A stretch of 64,000 nt of DNA from Natronomonas gomsonensis (GTDB lineage Archaea > Halobacteriota > Halobacteria > Halobacteriales > Haloarculaceae), in assembly GCF_024300825.1 (NCBI RefSeq), contig NZ_CP101324.1, positions 1 to 64,000 of the forward strand. Direction: 5' to 3'. The translations under genes were made by a program, and so were the position numbers. Below the pieces are notes generated by a model. The model was not told where the DNA came from, did not search any database, and saw only the letters and a program-made list of their open reading frames with translations. How positions within the stretch are numbered: position 1 is the stretch's first letter; every line of letters starts with the position of its first letter. Below, in pieces: positions 53,564 through 61,469 of this stretch.

Positions 53564-53604
53564 TTAACCAACAATTCTGGTGTCGGCTCGGAGTTGTTGG
53601 TTAA
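53564..53604. promoter_or_regulatory. Inverted repeat TTAACCAACAA-N19-TTGTTGGTTAA, copy 3
   Basis: Perfect 11-bp arms (53564-53574 and 53594-53604). It lies 14 bases after the zinc-ribbon gene and 90 bases before the next gene. Third member of the set with 32540 and 47053. Confidence 0.65.
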
Positions 53605-53665
53605 CAGAAGCCAGCTCGCGACCACCCGACGATACCACACCTGCTGACTGCCCGCCGGTGTTTTT

Positions 53666-53690
53666 CGGCGCCGAGAATTGGCGGAGGCGC
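53666..53690 (+). repeat. Leader hairpin with two competing folds before 53695
   Basis: GCGCC (53668-53672) can pair with GGCGC (53686-53690). In the alternative CGCC (53669-53672) pairs with GGCG (53680-53683). It ends 4 bases before the ATG. Confidence 0.5.
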
Positions 53691-53694
53691 ACAC

Positions 53695-53883
53695 ATGGAT
53701 CCACGAGACACCCCCGGCTATCGACTCCACCGCGCGCTCAGTAGCCTCACCAGTATCGACAGCGACCAATTGGAGCCCGCTGATCGAGAGCGAATTAGCA
53801 CCGCGACGACGCTCCTCGAGCAGGTAGATTTTCTCACCCAACCGAATACGACGAGGGACGGTGACATCAACAGAGAATCCTGA
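53695..53883 (+). CDS. 62-residue helical protein
   Basis: A small protein MDPRDTPGYRLHRALSSLTS... with two predicted amphipathic helices and no Cys or membrane segment. It stands just after a leader hairpin and inverted repeat 3, and looks like the first gene of a cluster of small plasmid genes. Family not recognised. Confidence 0.58.
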   Translation: MDPRDTPGYRLHRALSSLTSIDSDQLEPADRERISTATTLLEQVDFLTQPNTTRDGDINRES

Positions 53884-53940
53884 CAGCTCGACGCATCGGC
53901 AGCGCAACGTCATGTGGCCGTCACAGCGTGAGCAGTTGCT

Positions 53941-53965
53941 CGCCCCCTGAAAGGGTGCGGGGGCG
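53941..53965 (+). repeat. Leader hairpin with TGAAAGGGTGC loop
   Basis: CGCCCCC (53941-53947) pairs perfectly with GGGGGCG (53959-53965) around TGAAAGGGTGC. It ends 24 bases before the next ATG. Confidence 0.6.
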
Positions 53966-53989
53966 CGAGACCGCTCCCGAGAACAATCC

Positions 53990-54370
53990 ATGGCAACATT
54001 GCAAGCCGCAACGACATCGACCGGCGCGCTCGTATCGGATCCACAGGCAGTCCGCGAGCTCTGTGAGAACCACTGCTTCGGGACGCTCAACTGGGAAGTG
54101 GACGACGACGGCGAACTCGTTATCTGGGGCTACGACAGCTTCGAAGTGTACGAGGCCCGTGAGAACGGTCTTCCTGACTACGACGGTGGCATCGTCACTC
54201 ACGAGTTCCTCCGGTCGCTCGCGGAGTATCTCGAACCGAACGAAGAATTCGACATCCAGACAGCCGGATTTACCAAGTGCCGGTTTCCCGTGCTGGCGAA
54301 ACGGTACGTCGTTCGCGACGGCGAAGTCCTCCACGCGGACCTCAGTTCCCCCGACCCGATCGACGAGTAG
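53990..54370 (+). CDS. Acidic protein of unknown function
   Basis: The 126-residue protein has an alpha/beta pattern (NHCFGTLNWEVDDDGELVIWGYDSF, then FDIQTAGFTKCRFPVLAKRYVV). No signal or membrane segment. It is framed by leader hairpins on both sides (53941 and 54381), the second belonging to the next gene. I do not recognise a family. Confidence 0.6.
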   Translation: MATLQAATTSTGALVSDPQAVRELCENHCFGTLNWEVDDDGELVIWGYDSFEVYEARENGLPDYDGGIVTHEFLRSLAEYLEPNEEFDIQTAGFTKCRFPVLAKRYVVRDGEVLHADLSSPDPIDE

Positions 54371-54380
54371 CGTTGTTCGT

Positions 54381-54401
54381 CCCCCGGGAGGGGTGCGGGG
54401 C
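54381..54401 (+). repeat. Leader hairpin with GGGTGC motif
   Basis: CCCC (54381-54384) can pair with GGGG (54397-54400) or with GGGG at 54390-54393. The GGGGTGC segment matches other members. It ends 37 bases before the ATG at 54439, with AGGAG (54426-54430) between as a possible ribosome site. Confidence 0.5.
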
Positions 54402-54438
54402 GATCCAGTCGTGGGTCGTCCTGCAAGGAGATTGTTCA

Positions 54439-55101
54439 ATGGGCCACCGCGCACTCGTTGCGTACGAACGCACAGACGGACAGTACACGCTCCACTACTC
54501 TCATTGGGGTGCAGCGAATCTCAAGCTCAAGCACCGAATCTCGGCTGAGTCGCCGTTCGGTGGCGAAGACACCGACTCCAAGTGGGCGAAACAGCTGCTG
54601 GCGGAGTTAGCCGATGGCCTCGAGGCAGATGCCGTCGACGGCTACCTCGCCGGCGAAGACCGACCGTCGACGGTCGTCGAGCCGAAGCCTCGCGCCACCG
54701 GGCTCACGCTCGAGGAGATTATCGCTGACCATCTCGACTACCTCCACCATGAGGCGTTTTACGTGGTGTCGACGACGTTCGAGGTGACCGCCTATCGGAC
54801 GCTGTGGTTCGGGCTCCAGTACGACTCGGAGACGGTCGAACAGGGAGAGACCGTCGGGAACGGCGCGCTCGCGACGGTGCGTTGGTACGACGGCAAGCCG
54901 GTCGGCGACGGCCATCTGAAGGGACAGTTCCGGGCACTGAAAGACGTCGTTGGCGACATGCTCGACAAGGGCGTCTTCACGCCGTCAACGGCGAGACAGT
55001 ATCTGAAACGGAAGCTCGCTGAGCGGGTCGGAGACCGACAGGAGCTGCTCATTCCGACCGGAGAATCACCCTTCGAGACAGCGAGTCTCGGCAAGTCGTA
55101 A
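54439..55101 (+). CDS. DUF6735-like haloarchaeal protein
   Basis: The 220-residue protein starts MGHRALVAYERTDGQYTLHYSHWGAANLKLKHRI. This is the typical opening of a haloarchaeal family of unknown function that reads like an intracellular alpha/beta protein. Later segments include LDYLHHEAFYVVSTTFEVTAYRTLWFGL. AGGAG lies 8 bases before the ATG. Longer frames upstream were rejected because they cross a leader hairpin and have no typical protein character. Confidence 0.68.
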   Translation: MGHRALVAYERTDGQYTLHYSHWGAANLKLKHRISAESPFGGEDTDSKWAKQLLAELADGLEADAVDGYLAGEDRPSTVVEPKPRATGLTLEEIIADHLDYLHHEAFYVVSTTFEVTAYRTLWFGLQYDSETVEQGETVGNGALATVRWYDGKPVGDGHLKGQFRALKDVVGDMLDKGVFTPSTARQYLKRKLAERVGDRQELLIPTGESPFETASLGKS

Positions 55102-55138
55102 CACCAATCCCTTAGTGGATATCGGGGGACGTCCAAGT

Positions 55139-55423
55139 ATGTCAAATCAGTCTGAAGATGACGTTCGTGTTTGGCTTGTCGAACGGACGTACTCCGATGA
55201 CGAACAGAACCTGATCATCCTCACCTACGCAACGCCCGATGGCGAACAGTACTATCGGAAGGAGCGGGCGCTAACCTCATTTACCGATGTCCGAGATACG
55301 ACGGCAGCAGTCGATGCTGAACTCGACAATCTTGGCATGGTCGATGACCCAGACCTCCAGGAACAATACGCGGCCGAAGCGCAGCGAATGCAGGAGGTCC
55401 ACGACCCGGACGACGTGATCTGA
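55139..55423 (+). CDS. Small acidic protein of unknown function
   Basis: The 94-residue protein MSNQSEDDVRVWLVERTYSD... has a beta-rich first half (LIILTYATPDGEQYYRKERAL) and a helical acidic tail. There is no Cys or membrane segment. ATG 55139 gives a compact protein. It has no leader hairpin and precedes the Bat-type regulator by 61 bases. Family known to me only as haloarchaeal hypothetical. Confidence 0.6.
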   Translation: MSNQSEDDVRVWLVERTYSDDEQNLIILTYATPDGEQYYRKERALTSFTDVRDTTAAVDAELDNLGMVDDPDLQEQYAAEAQRMQEVHDPDDVI

Positions 55424-55484
55424 TACCCGCCAGTAGACATCACCCCGGACCATGGGTTATGTCGTAGGAGGCCGTACACAGGAT

Positions 55485-56231
55485 ATGCGCGAACTCATCT
55501 TCGCACTCGAATACGAGCCGGGCTGTAACCGGGTGGCTGACGCTCTCGCCGACCACTCCGACGCCCGCGTCCGCTCGCTCTCGCTGCACGCCACTGCCGA
55601 ACGTCTCTGGCGGGTCGACCATGCTACCGGAACTCCTGAGGCGCTCGACGCTATCGAGGACGCCTTTCTCACCGGCGACTACTACGCCGACTGTCTGGCG
55701 ACTGAGGATTGCGGCGCCACACAGACCACCCGCGTCCTCGACCGCACGGACGACGCGCTCATCCTCTACTCAGATTGGGAGCGCACTCCGACCTGCGCCT
55801 CAGTCCCCCACATCGCTCGCGACCACCTCGGCGACGGCGTGCTGTTCGAGACTCGTCACGAGGGCCGCCACTACACGTGGCGACTCATCCACTCCGGCGA
55901 TGGCGACGTGGCGGCGTTCTTCGACGCTCTCAAAGTCGCCGTCGGGGAGTGCGCCCAGATGGAGATGCTCCGCACAGCGGACACAACATCAGCTAGGGGA
56001 AGCGACGGAACACCGAGTGGATTGCCTCCAGCCCAAGAGGCTGCTCTCCAGGCCGCCGTCGAACACGGCTATTACGAGTCGCCCCGCGAGGTTGACGTCG
56101 GCAAGCTCGCCGAGCATCTCGACGTGCCGCGGTCAACACTCACCTACCGACTCCGTCGGGCGGAAGAACATTTGGCGAAGCAACATGTCGCCGGCGAGCG
56201 GGTCACGGAAGAACAGCTGGCATCGTACTGA
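55485..56231 (+). CDS. Bat-type HTH-10 regulator, probable metal response
   Basis: The 248-residue protein ends in the bacterio-opsin activator HTH (HTH-10): LPPAQEAALQAAVEHGYYESPREVDVGKLAEHLDVPRSTLTYRLRRAEEHL (about residues 182-232). The N-terminal 170 residues form a sensor-like domain with Cys residues (CLATEDCGATQT, PTCASV) that may bind metal. It lies 60 bases upstream of the Zn/Cd-type ATPase in the same direction and most likely controls it. ATG 55485 is chosen over 55452. Confidence 0.8.
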   Translation: MRELIFALEYEPGCNRVADALADHSDARVRSLSLHATAERLWRVDHATGTPEALDAIEDAFLTGDYYADCLATEDCGATQTTRVLDRTDDALILYSDWERTPTCASVPHIARDHLGDGVLFETRHEGRHYTWRLIHSGDGDVAAFFDALKVAVGECAQMEMLRTADTTSARGSDGTPSGLPPAQEAALQAAVEHGYYESPREVDVGKLAEHLDVPRSTLTYRLRRAEEHLAKQHVAGERVTEEQLASY

Positions 56232-56291
56232 GGGCCGCAGTTGGAATATTCCAACAAAGACATATCGAACTCCCGCTCCTACCGTGACGTG

Positions 56292-58664
56292 ATGACAGAG
56301 AATCCGGACGCAGCAGGAGGAACGAACGGGGGCGGGCAGCGACGTGAGCTGACCGCCCGCCTCGTTGTCCCCGAGATGGACTGTCCCTCTTGCGCCCAAA
56401 AGGTGGACAAGAGCCTCCAGCGTGTCGACGGCATTACTGACGCCACGCTCCAGACGACCACCGGCACGGCCAACGTCACGTACGATCCTGATCGGACTAG
56501 CGAAGCCGACGTAATCAAGGCGATTGAAGGTGCCGGCTACGAGGTCGTCGGGGGCTCGGACACCGAGGGCGATGATGAGGACAACCAGGTGACCGATGGC
56601 GTCGACATCGCGCCACCATCGGAGGTCTGGACGAGTCTTCGCGCGAAGAAGACGTGGCTCGGCGCGGCGTTCGTCACGCTCGGCCTCCTCTTCGAGTTCC
56701 TCCTCACCGGACAGAACGTCACGGTGGCGAGCGTCCTCGAGTACCCGCTCCACATCGCAGATGTCCTGTTCCTCGGCGCCGTCGCGGCTAGTGGCATCCC
56801 AGTCGTCCGTAGCGGGTACTACTCTGCGAAGAACCGAAGCCTGGACATCGACCTGCTGATGGGAACGGCGATCATCGCGGCGACCGGTATCGGCTACTTC
56901 GTCGAGGCCGCCACGCTGGCCGTCCTGTTCAGCATCGCCGAGCTGCTCGAGGACTACGCGATGGACAGGGCACGGGACTCCCTGCGCGAGCTGATGGAAC
57001 TCTCGCCCGACGAGGCGACCGTCCTTCGCGATGGTGAGGAAGTGACCGTTCCCGCCGAGGAGGTCGACGTTGGCGAGACCGTCGTCGTCCGCCCCGGCGA
57101 CAAGATTCCGCTCGACGGAACGGTCATCGACGGCGAGAGTGCAGTCGACCAGTCGCCGATCACGGGCGAGAGCGTCCCCGTCGACAAGACTGCCGGCGAC
57201 GAGGTCTACGCCGGCGCGATCAGCGAAGAGGGGTACCTCGAGGTAGAGGTCACCTCGACCGCTGGCGATTCGACGCTCTCGCGCATCATCGAGATGGTAC
57301 AGGGCGCACAGGCGAAGAAGACCGAGTCTGAGCAGTTCGTCGACCGCTTCTCCGGCTACTACACACCCCTCGTCGTCGTGCTGGCAATCCTGACCGCCGC
57401 TATCCCGCCGCTGGTTATCGCCGACCCCATCTCGGTGGACGTGGCCGGGTACGGGTTCACTTTCGCCGGCGACTGGCAGACCTGGTTCATCCGCGGGCTC
57501 ACCCTGCTGGTAATCGCCTGCCCCTGTGCGTTCGTCATCTCCACACCCGTCTCGGTGGTGTCGGGCATCACCAGCGCCGCGAAGAACGGCGTCCTGATCA
57601 AGGGCGGCAACTACCTCGAAGCGATGGGCGAAGTCGATGCCGTCGCGCTCGACAAGACGGGGACGCTCACGAAGGGCGAACTCGCCGTCACCGATGTCGT
57701 CCCGGTCGGCGACACCACTGAGGCCGATCTGCTCCGTCGCGCCGCCGGGCTGGAGCGGCGCAGTGAGCACCCCATCGCTGCGGCGATTCTCGCCCGTGCT
57801 GAGGAGACGGGCGTGGGCGACCTGCCCGACCCGAGTGGCTTCGAGAGCCTCACCGGAAAGGGCATCCGCGGGGAGATCGACGGCGAGACGTACTATGCGG
57901 GCAAGCCCGCGCTCTTCGAGGAGCTGGGCTTCGACCTCGCTCGGGCACGCCGCGAGACGGACGGCGGCGTCGCGGCGGAAGAGGCGGCCGAGTACGACGA
58001 CGGGGCATTCGCCGAGGACGCGCTCACCTCACTGGAGCGGGAGGGCAAGACGGTCGTTATCGTCGGGACGGAGTCGGAACTGCTGGGTGCAATCGCCATC
58101 GCCGACGAGGTACGCCCGGCCTCGAAGCGGGCTGTCGAACGCCTGCACGAGCTGGGCGTCGAGCGCGTGGTGATGCTGACCGGCGACAACGAGGGCACCG
58201 CCCGCGCCATCGCCGAGCAGGTCGGTGTCGATGAGTATCGCGCCGAACTCCTACCCGACGAGAAGGTCGACGCAGTCGAAGAGTTACAGGCGGAGTACGG
58301 GGAGGTCGCGATGGTCGGCGACGGCATCAATGACGCCCCCGCGCTCGCCACTGCGGAGGTCGGCATCGCGATGGGCGCCGCCGGCACCGACACCGCCCTC
58401 GAAACGGCTGATATTGCGTTGATGGGCGACGACATCGGGAAACTCCCGTACCTGTACGACCTGTCGCATACGGCCAACGGCGTGATCCGGCAGAACATCT
58501 GGGCGAGCCTCGGCGTGAAGCTCCTGCTCGCGTTAGGCGTGCCGCTGGGCCTGGTCAGCGTTGCGCTGGCAGTCGTTGTCGGAGATATGGGGATGAGCCT
58601 CGGCGTCACCGGGAACGCGATGCGGTTGTCCCGGATTGAGCCCGACCGGTTCTCCGACACCTGA
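56292..58664 (+). CDS. Zn/Cd-type P1B-2 ATPase (ZntA/CadA-like)
   Basis: A membrane pump for Zn2+, Cd2+ or Pb2+ (790 aa). One N-terminal HMA domain has PEMDCPSCAQKV (CxxC, about residues 30-41). Further motifs are ITGESVPV, IACPCAFVISTPVSVVSGI (about 407-425), DKTGT (about 454), SEHPIAA and GDGINDAP. CPC followed by xxVISTP is typical of the Zn/Cd subgroup rather than CopA. Start ATG 56292 removes 17 extra codons of an earlier TTG. It follows a Bat-type regulator. Confidence 0.93.
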   Translation: MTENPDAAGGTNGGGQRRELTARLVVPEMDCPSCAQKVDKSLQRVDGITDATLQTTTGTANVTYDPDRTSEADVIKAIEGAGYEVVGGSDTEGDDEDNQVTDGVDIAPPSEVWTSLRAKKTWLGAAFVTLGLLFEFLLTGQNVTVASVLEYPLHIADVLFLGAVAASGIPVVRSGYYSAKNRSLDIDLLMGTAIIAATGIGYFVEAATLAVLFSIAELLEDYAMDRARDSLRELMELSPDEATVLRDGEEVTVPAEEVDVGETVVVRPGDKIPLDGTVIDGESAVDQSPITGESVPVDKTAGDEVYAGAISEEGYLEVEVTSTAGDSTLSRIIEMVQGAQAKKTESEQFVDRFSGYYTPLVVVLAILTAAIPPLVIADPISVDVAGYGFTFAGDWQTWFIRGLTLLVIACPCAFVISTPVSVVSGITSAAKNGVLIKGGNYLEAMGEVDAVALDKTGTLTKGELAVTDVVPVGDTTEADLLRRAAGLERRSEHPIAAAILARAEETGVGDLPDPSGFESLTGKGIRGEIDGETYYAGKPALFEELGFDLARARRETDGGVAAEEAAEYDDGAFAEDALTSLEREGKTVVIVGTESELLGAIAIADEVRPASKRAVERLHELGVERVVMLTGDNEGTARAIAEQVGVDEYRAELLPDEKVDAVEELQAEYGEVAMVGDGINDAPALATAEVGIAMGAAGTDTALETADIALMGDDIGKLPYLYDLSHTANGVIRQNIWASLGVKLLLALGVPLGLVSVALAVVVGDMGMSLGVTGNAMRLSRIEPDRFSDT

Positions 58665-58759
58665 TTCTGCGGCTGAAAAGGCGGGCAGGGCGCTCTTCTT
58701 TCGGGACTTACCTCCGCTACATCGAGACAAGTTGTGGTTTGTCTGGGGCAGAAAGGACT

Positions 58760-58777
58760 GAGCCCCACCGTGGGCTC
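58760..58777 (+). repeat. Leader hairpin exactly 7 nt before 58785
   Basis: GAGCCC (58760-58765) pairs with GGGCTC (58772-58777) around CACCGT; seven bases separate it from the ATG. This spacing equals that at 62947, 63222 and 59258. Confidence 0.5.
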
Positions 58778-58784
58778 TGATTTG

Positions 58785-59207
58785 ATGCCCGAGAATCCAG
58801 ACGACGATCCGTTTCACGATTGCGAGTTAGGTCCCGACGCAGTCCTCGGGACGCACACCTTCCACGATGTCCTGTTCACCGACGACACGGAGACACCGGT
58901 GAACGTGCTCACTGGCGAGACACCAGCGCATTCGCAAGCCACCGTCGAGGAAGTGAAGGCGTTCGCTGCGAGTATCGACACGGACACACCACAAATCGCG
59001 CTCCCCGCATCCGTCGAGTCGCAGGTCGAAACACAGAGCAAGCCCTACACCTCAGCTGCGTTCTTCCATTTCAAGGCGACGGGGTCACTCGAACGACACC
59101 GTGCCTACCACGCCGCGTACGACTCGGATGCGTTCACCGTCGACTTCGAGGCCGACTACGCGTCGGGCGATCTAACCATCACAGTCGACCGAGCGAACGA
59201 GTCCTAA
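58785..59207 (+). CDS. Acidic protein of unknown function
   Basis: The 140-residue protein MPENPDDDPFHDCELGPDAV... has a beta-rich appearance, with AAFFHFKATGSLERHRAYHAAYDSDAFTV in the second half. One Cys. The ATG is fixed by the hairpin spacing and by loss of character upstream. It follows the Zn/Cd ATPase by 120 bases and is not clearly part of that unit. No family recognised. Confidence 0.58.
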   Translation: MPENPDDDPFHDCELGPDAVLGTHTFHDVLFTDDTETPVNVLTGETPAHSQATVEEVKAFAASIDTDTPQIALPASVESQVETQSKPYTSAAFFHFKATGSLERHRAYHAAYDSDAFTVDFEADYASGDLTITVDRANES

Positions 59208-59235
59208 GAATCGACCGCTAGATCAGGTTTTTCGA

Positions 59236-59258
59236 GCGCCGGCGATGGGTGCCGGCGC
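59236..59258 (+). repeat. Leader hairpin GCGCCGGC-GATGGGT-GCCGGCGC
   Basis: Perfect 8-bp arms with the loop GATGGGT. Seven bases after it stands an in-frame GTG (59266), the same spacing as other members. Confidence 0.6.
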
Positions 59259-59313
59259 AGCAGGAGTGAGCGAGCAATCATTCCCGGTGCGTCGGCGCTT
59301 CGAGGTGTTCGAG

Positions 59314-59805
59314 ATGCACATGGTCATTTACAGTCTGGTAGAAGCATCGACAGAAGACGAAGCACTATCCACCGGAAAGTCGGTGTTCGACCGCCTGGTC
59401 GGCGCGGACCCACACGCCGGCGCCGTCTTCGACTACCACGTGACTTTCGATGAGGAAGACACGTCCGTTGCGGGGAAGGCGCGATGGGGTGAGTTGCCGA
59501 CTGCAGCCCCCATCGACTCCGATGACGGCCAAGACCTACTTGAGCGTGGCTGGGAGGCGACGAAAGAGGAGTTCGAGCGCAACCTCGAGCGGGTGAGGGA
59601 AGCACTTGACGAACTCTCCGACGAGGAGATTATGCGCGACGAAGATCTCGCTCGGCACGCGTTCCACCAGGTCGGCGCCTACGACGGGCCAACGATCTTT
59701 CTGTACAACGAATATTCGAACGGTATCCGTCACCGTGAGCAGCTGGATCGAGTGCTGGAGGAGAGCGAGGAGCTCTGGATCGTACCTGCCGACGTCCACT
59801 TCTAA
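59314..59805 (+). CDS. Haloarchaeal DUF protein
   Basis: The 163-residue protein begins MHMVIYSLVEASTEDEALSTGKSVFDRLVG and has an alpha/beta fold with a long acidic helix (LLERGWEATKEEFERNLERVREAL). A GTG at 59266, 7 bases after a leader hairpin, would add 16 residues (SEQSFPVRRRFEVFE) and is a serious alternative. I keep the ATG because the protein resembles a complete domain from there. Function unknown; common on haloarchaeal plasmids beside zinc-ribbon genes. Confidence 0.62.
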   Translation: MHMVIYSLVEASTEDEALSTGKSVFDRLVGADPHAGAVFDYHVTFDEEDTSVAGKARWGELPTAAPIDSDDGQDLLERGWEATKEEFERNLERVREALDELSDEEIMRDEDLARHAFHQVGAYDGPTIFLYNEYSNGIRHREQLDRVLEESEELWIVPADVHF

Positions 59806-59808
59806 CAG

Positions 59809-60174
59809 ATGTCCCGGATCACAAATTGGAAGCGCGAGAGTCGGTCGCCCACACTCGCATACCGGAATACGGAGACCGGAGCTCGGGCTATCTTACACCG
59901 AGCACCGGACTCGTACCGCTACAAGTGGCGCGGCGCAATCCTCGTCGACGGCTACCCGGTGTGGTCGCGGGGGTACGAGACGAAGGACGCGAAATCGTTC
60001 CGTGACGAGCTCCGTGACCGGCCAGCGCCCGAACTGAGTTGTCCCGAGTGTCCGAACAGCGATGTAGCAATCGGTGGGAAAACGGCTGACGGCGCGAAGG
60101 TTCAGCGCTGGTTCGAGTATCGGAACTGTGGGTACGAAGCATCCTCGCGAATCGTGTATGGCGCCGAGCGCTGA
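59809..60174 (+). CDS. Zinc-ribbon protein with a lost cysteine, paralogue 1
   Basis: The 121-residue protein MSRITNWKRESRSPTLAYRN... has a C-terminal ribbon CPECPNSD...WFEYRNCGYE. Its paralogue at 63532-63897 reads CPECPNED...WFECRDCGYE, so the third zinc ligand is Tyr here (TAT instead of TGT). Zinc binding may be weakened. It follows the previous gene by 3 bases and is probably co-transcribed. Function unknown; nucleic-acid binding likely. Confidence 0.7.
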   Translation: MSRITNWKRESRSPTLAYRNTETGARAILHRAPDSYRYKWRGAILVDGYPVWSRGYETKDAKSFRDELRDRPAPELSCPECPNSDVAIGGKTADGAKVQRWFEYRNCGYEASSRIVYGAER

Positions 60175-60208
60175 TTGATAAGGGCGCATCTGCGGTGACG
60201 TTTATTTT

Positions 60209-60227
60209 GGGCCGGAATGGGTGGCCC
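60209..60227 (+). repeat. Leader hairpin GGGCC-GGAATGGGT-GGCCC
   Basis: Five-base perfect arms around GGAATGGGT, matching the ATGGGTG core of the hairpin at 59236. It lies 24 bases before the ATG at 60252. Confidence 0.5.
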
Positions 60228-60251
60228 GTCTTAATCGGGCCAGATCCACAG

Positions 60252-60647
60252 ATGAGCCTGGAAGTCATCGACCGCCACAGCGAAGCACTGTTCGAGTTCC
60301 TCTGGTGTCCGGTCTGCGGGCACGAGATATTCAGTCACATTCCCTTCGAAGGTGTGTTCTGCAAGAACTGCAACACGCAGGTCGAACTCCAAGAATCCCG
60401 AGAGACACGCGGATACGAGGAGGCCGTCCTCGCCTGCTTCGACACCCACTCAACGTGGAACCTCCACGTCGACGAGAAGCTCCGTCGCGACCTACCCGAT
60501 GGGTCGGCACGGGTGAAGATCCTCGGCGCACCGGGTGCCTACAAGGTCGACTGGTGGAGTCCAGAACCCGGCGATGACTGGGAGCCGGTCGAACGAGGCG
60601 AGTTCGACGATGTCGACGAACCAGCCGATATCTCCCATCTCGCGTAG
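60252..60647 (+). CDS. Zinc-ribbon protein of unknown function
   Basis: The 131-residue protein has WCPVCGH and VFCKNCN (about residues 18-44), a four-Cys zinc ribbon, followed by an acidic alpha/beta part (WNLHVDEKLRRDLPDG, DWWSPEPGDDWEP). ATG 60252 puts the ribbon near the N-terminus; GTG 60195 would add 19 residues that overlap a leader hairpin. Type common in haloarchaeal plasmid clusters; role unknown. Confidence 0.68.
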   Translation: MSLEVIDRHSEALFEFLWCPVCGHEIFSHIPFEGVFCKNCNTQVELQESRETRGYEEAVLACFDTHSTWNLHVDEKLRRDLPDGSARVKILGAPGAYKVDWWSPEPGDDWEPVERGEFDDVDEPADISHLA

Positions 60648-60674
60648 GGGCAAGCAGTCCCTGTGGCTGTTTTT

Positions 60675-60697
60675 CACCCCCTGAGGGGTGCGAGGTG
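60675..60697 (+). repeat. Leader hairpin with TGAGGGGTGC loop
   Basis: CACCCC (60675-60680) can pair with GGGGTG (60685-60690), or CACC (60675-60678) with GGTG (60694-60697). The two folds exclude each other. It ends 28 bases before the ATG. Confidence 0.55.
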
Positions 60698-60725
60698 CTC
60701 GAACGAGTAGCTCCCGAACAGACCG

Positions 60726-61127
60726 ATGAGTAGACCTAGCGACACACACTCGATTGAACAGACACACCCAGCGAGCGACTGCGACGTCGCCTACGTCGGG
60801 TATCGGCAGAGCGGGCAGGCTATCGTTGAGAAACGTCCCGGCCAAGAACGGCTCACGCCAGAGCGGAGTCTCGCACTGGTGAACCACAGTCCCTCAGGCT
60901 TCGAATGGGGATATGGTGGTAGTGGTCCGGCACAACTCGCGCTCGCACTCCTCCTCGATTACACGGGTGCCGAAGCGTTTGCCCTCGACCACTACCAGGC
61001 ATTCAAAACCGAGGTCGTGAGCCAGCTGGGCTGCGCGGGGTCCGACGAGTACTGGCGACTCACCTCTAGCGAGATCGACGCAGCCCTTCGTGAGACGACT
61101 GCCGAGCCAGTCGCACCGACCATCTAA
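60726..61127 (+). CDS. DUF6166-like protein
   Basis: The 133-residue protein has the sequence SPSGFEWGYGGSGPAQLALALLLDYTGAEA (about residues 57-86), a Gly-rich motif typical of a small plasmid and phage family annotated DUF6166. It is soluble with two Cys. The role of the family is unknown. It is preceded by a leader hairpin. The next gene follows after 23 bases. Confidence 0.7.
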   Translation: MSRPSDTHSIEQTHPASDCDVAYVGYRQSGQAIVEKRPGQERLTPERSLALVNHSPSGFEWGYGGSGPAQLALALLLDYTGAEAFALDHYQAFKTEVVSQLGCAGSDEYWRLTSSEIDAALRETTAEPVAPTI

Positions 61128-61150
61128 GCACCACTCACCGAGAGCAATCC

Positions 61151-61432
61151 ATGTCAGAACACACCCAGCCATCTCGTGCGGATGACGAATCGGCCGAAGC
61201 CAGTGAGCAACCGACACAAACGGAGTACATCGAACGCAGTGACGTCGGCGTCTCCCTCACCGTGAAGCTCAAGCGTGGAACCGGTACCAGGGATCAGGAC
61301 GAGGTGATCGCGAAGGCGAAAGGCAAGACACTCGAAGATGCCCGCGAGGACATGGAAATCCTCCGGGAGTACATCCACGATCTTGCTGAGGACGCTCGCC
61401 AGATCCAGCCAGCAGCCCCACACGAAGAGTAA
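61151..61432 (+). CDS. Small acidic protein of unknown function
   Basis: The 93-residue protein has a disordered acidic N-terminus (1-30) and a compact part VGVSLTVKLKRGTGTRDQDEVIAKAKGKTLEDAREDMEIL (33-72). This looks like a small alpha/beta fold common on haloarchaeal plasmids. No Cys. It sits directly before the HTH-nucleotidyltransferase pair, with 37 bases between them. Confidence 0.62.
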   Translation: MSEHTQPSRADDESAEASEQPTQTEYIERSDVGVSLTVKLKRGTGTRDQDEVIAKAKGKTLEDAREDMEILREYIHDLAEDARQIQPAAPHEE

Positions 61433-61469
61433 TTCTTTTAGGTGTTGCACAGAATTGTGTAACCATAGG

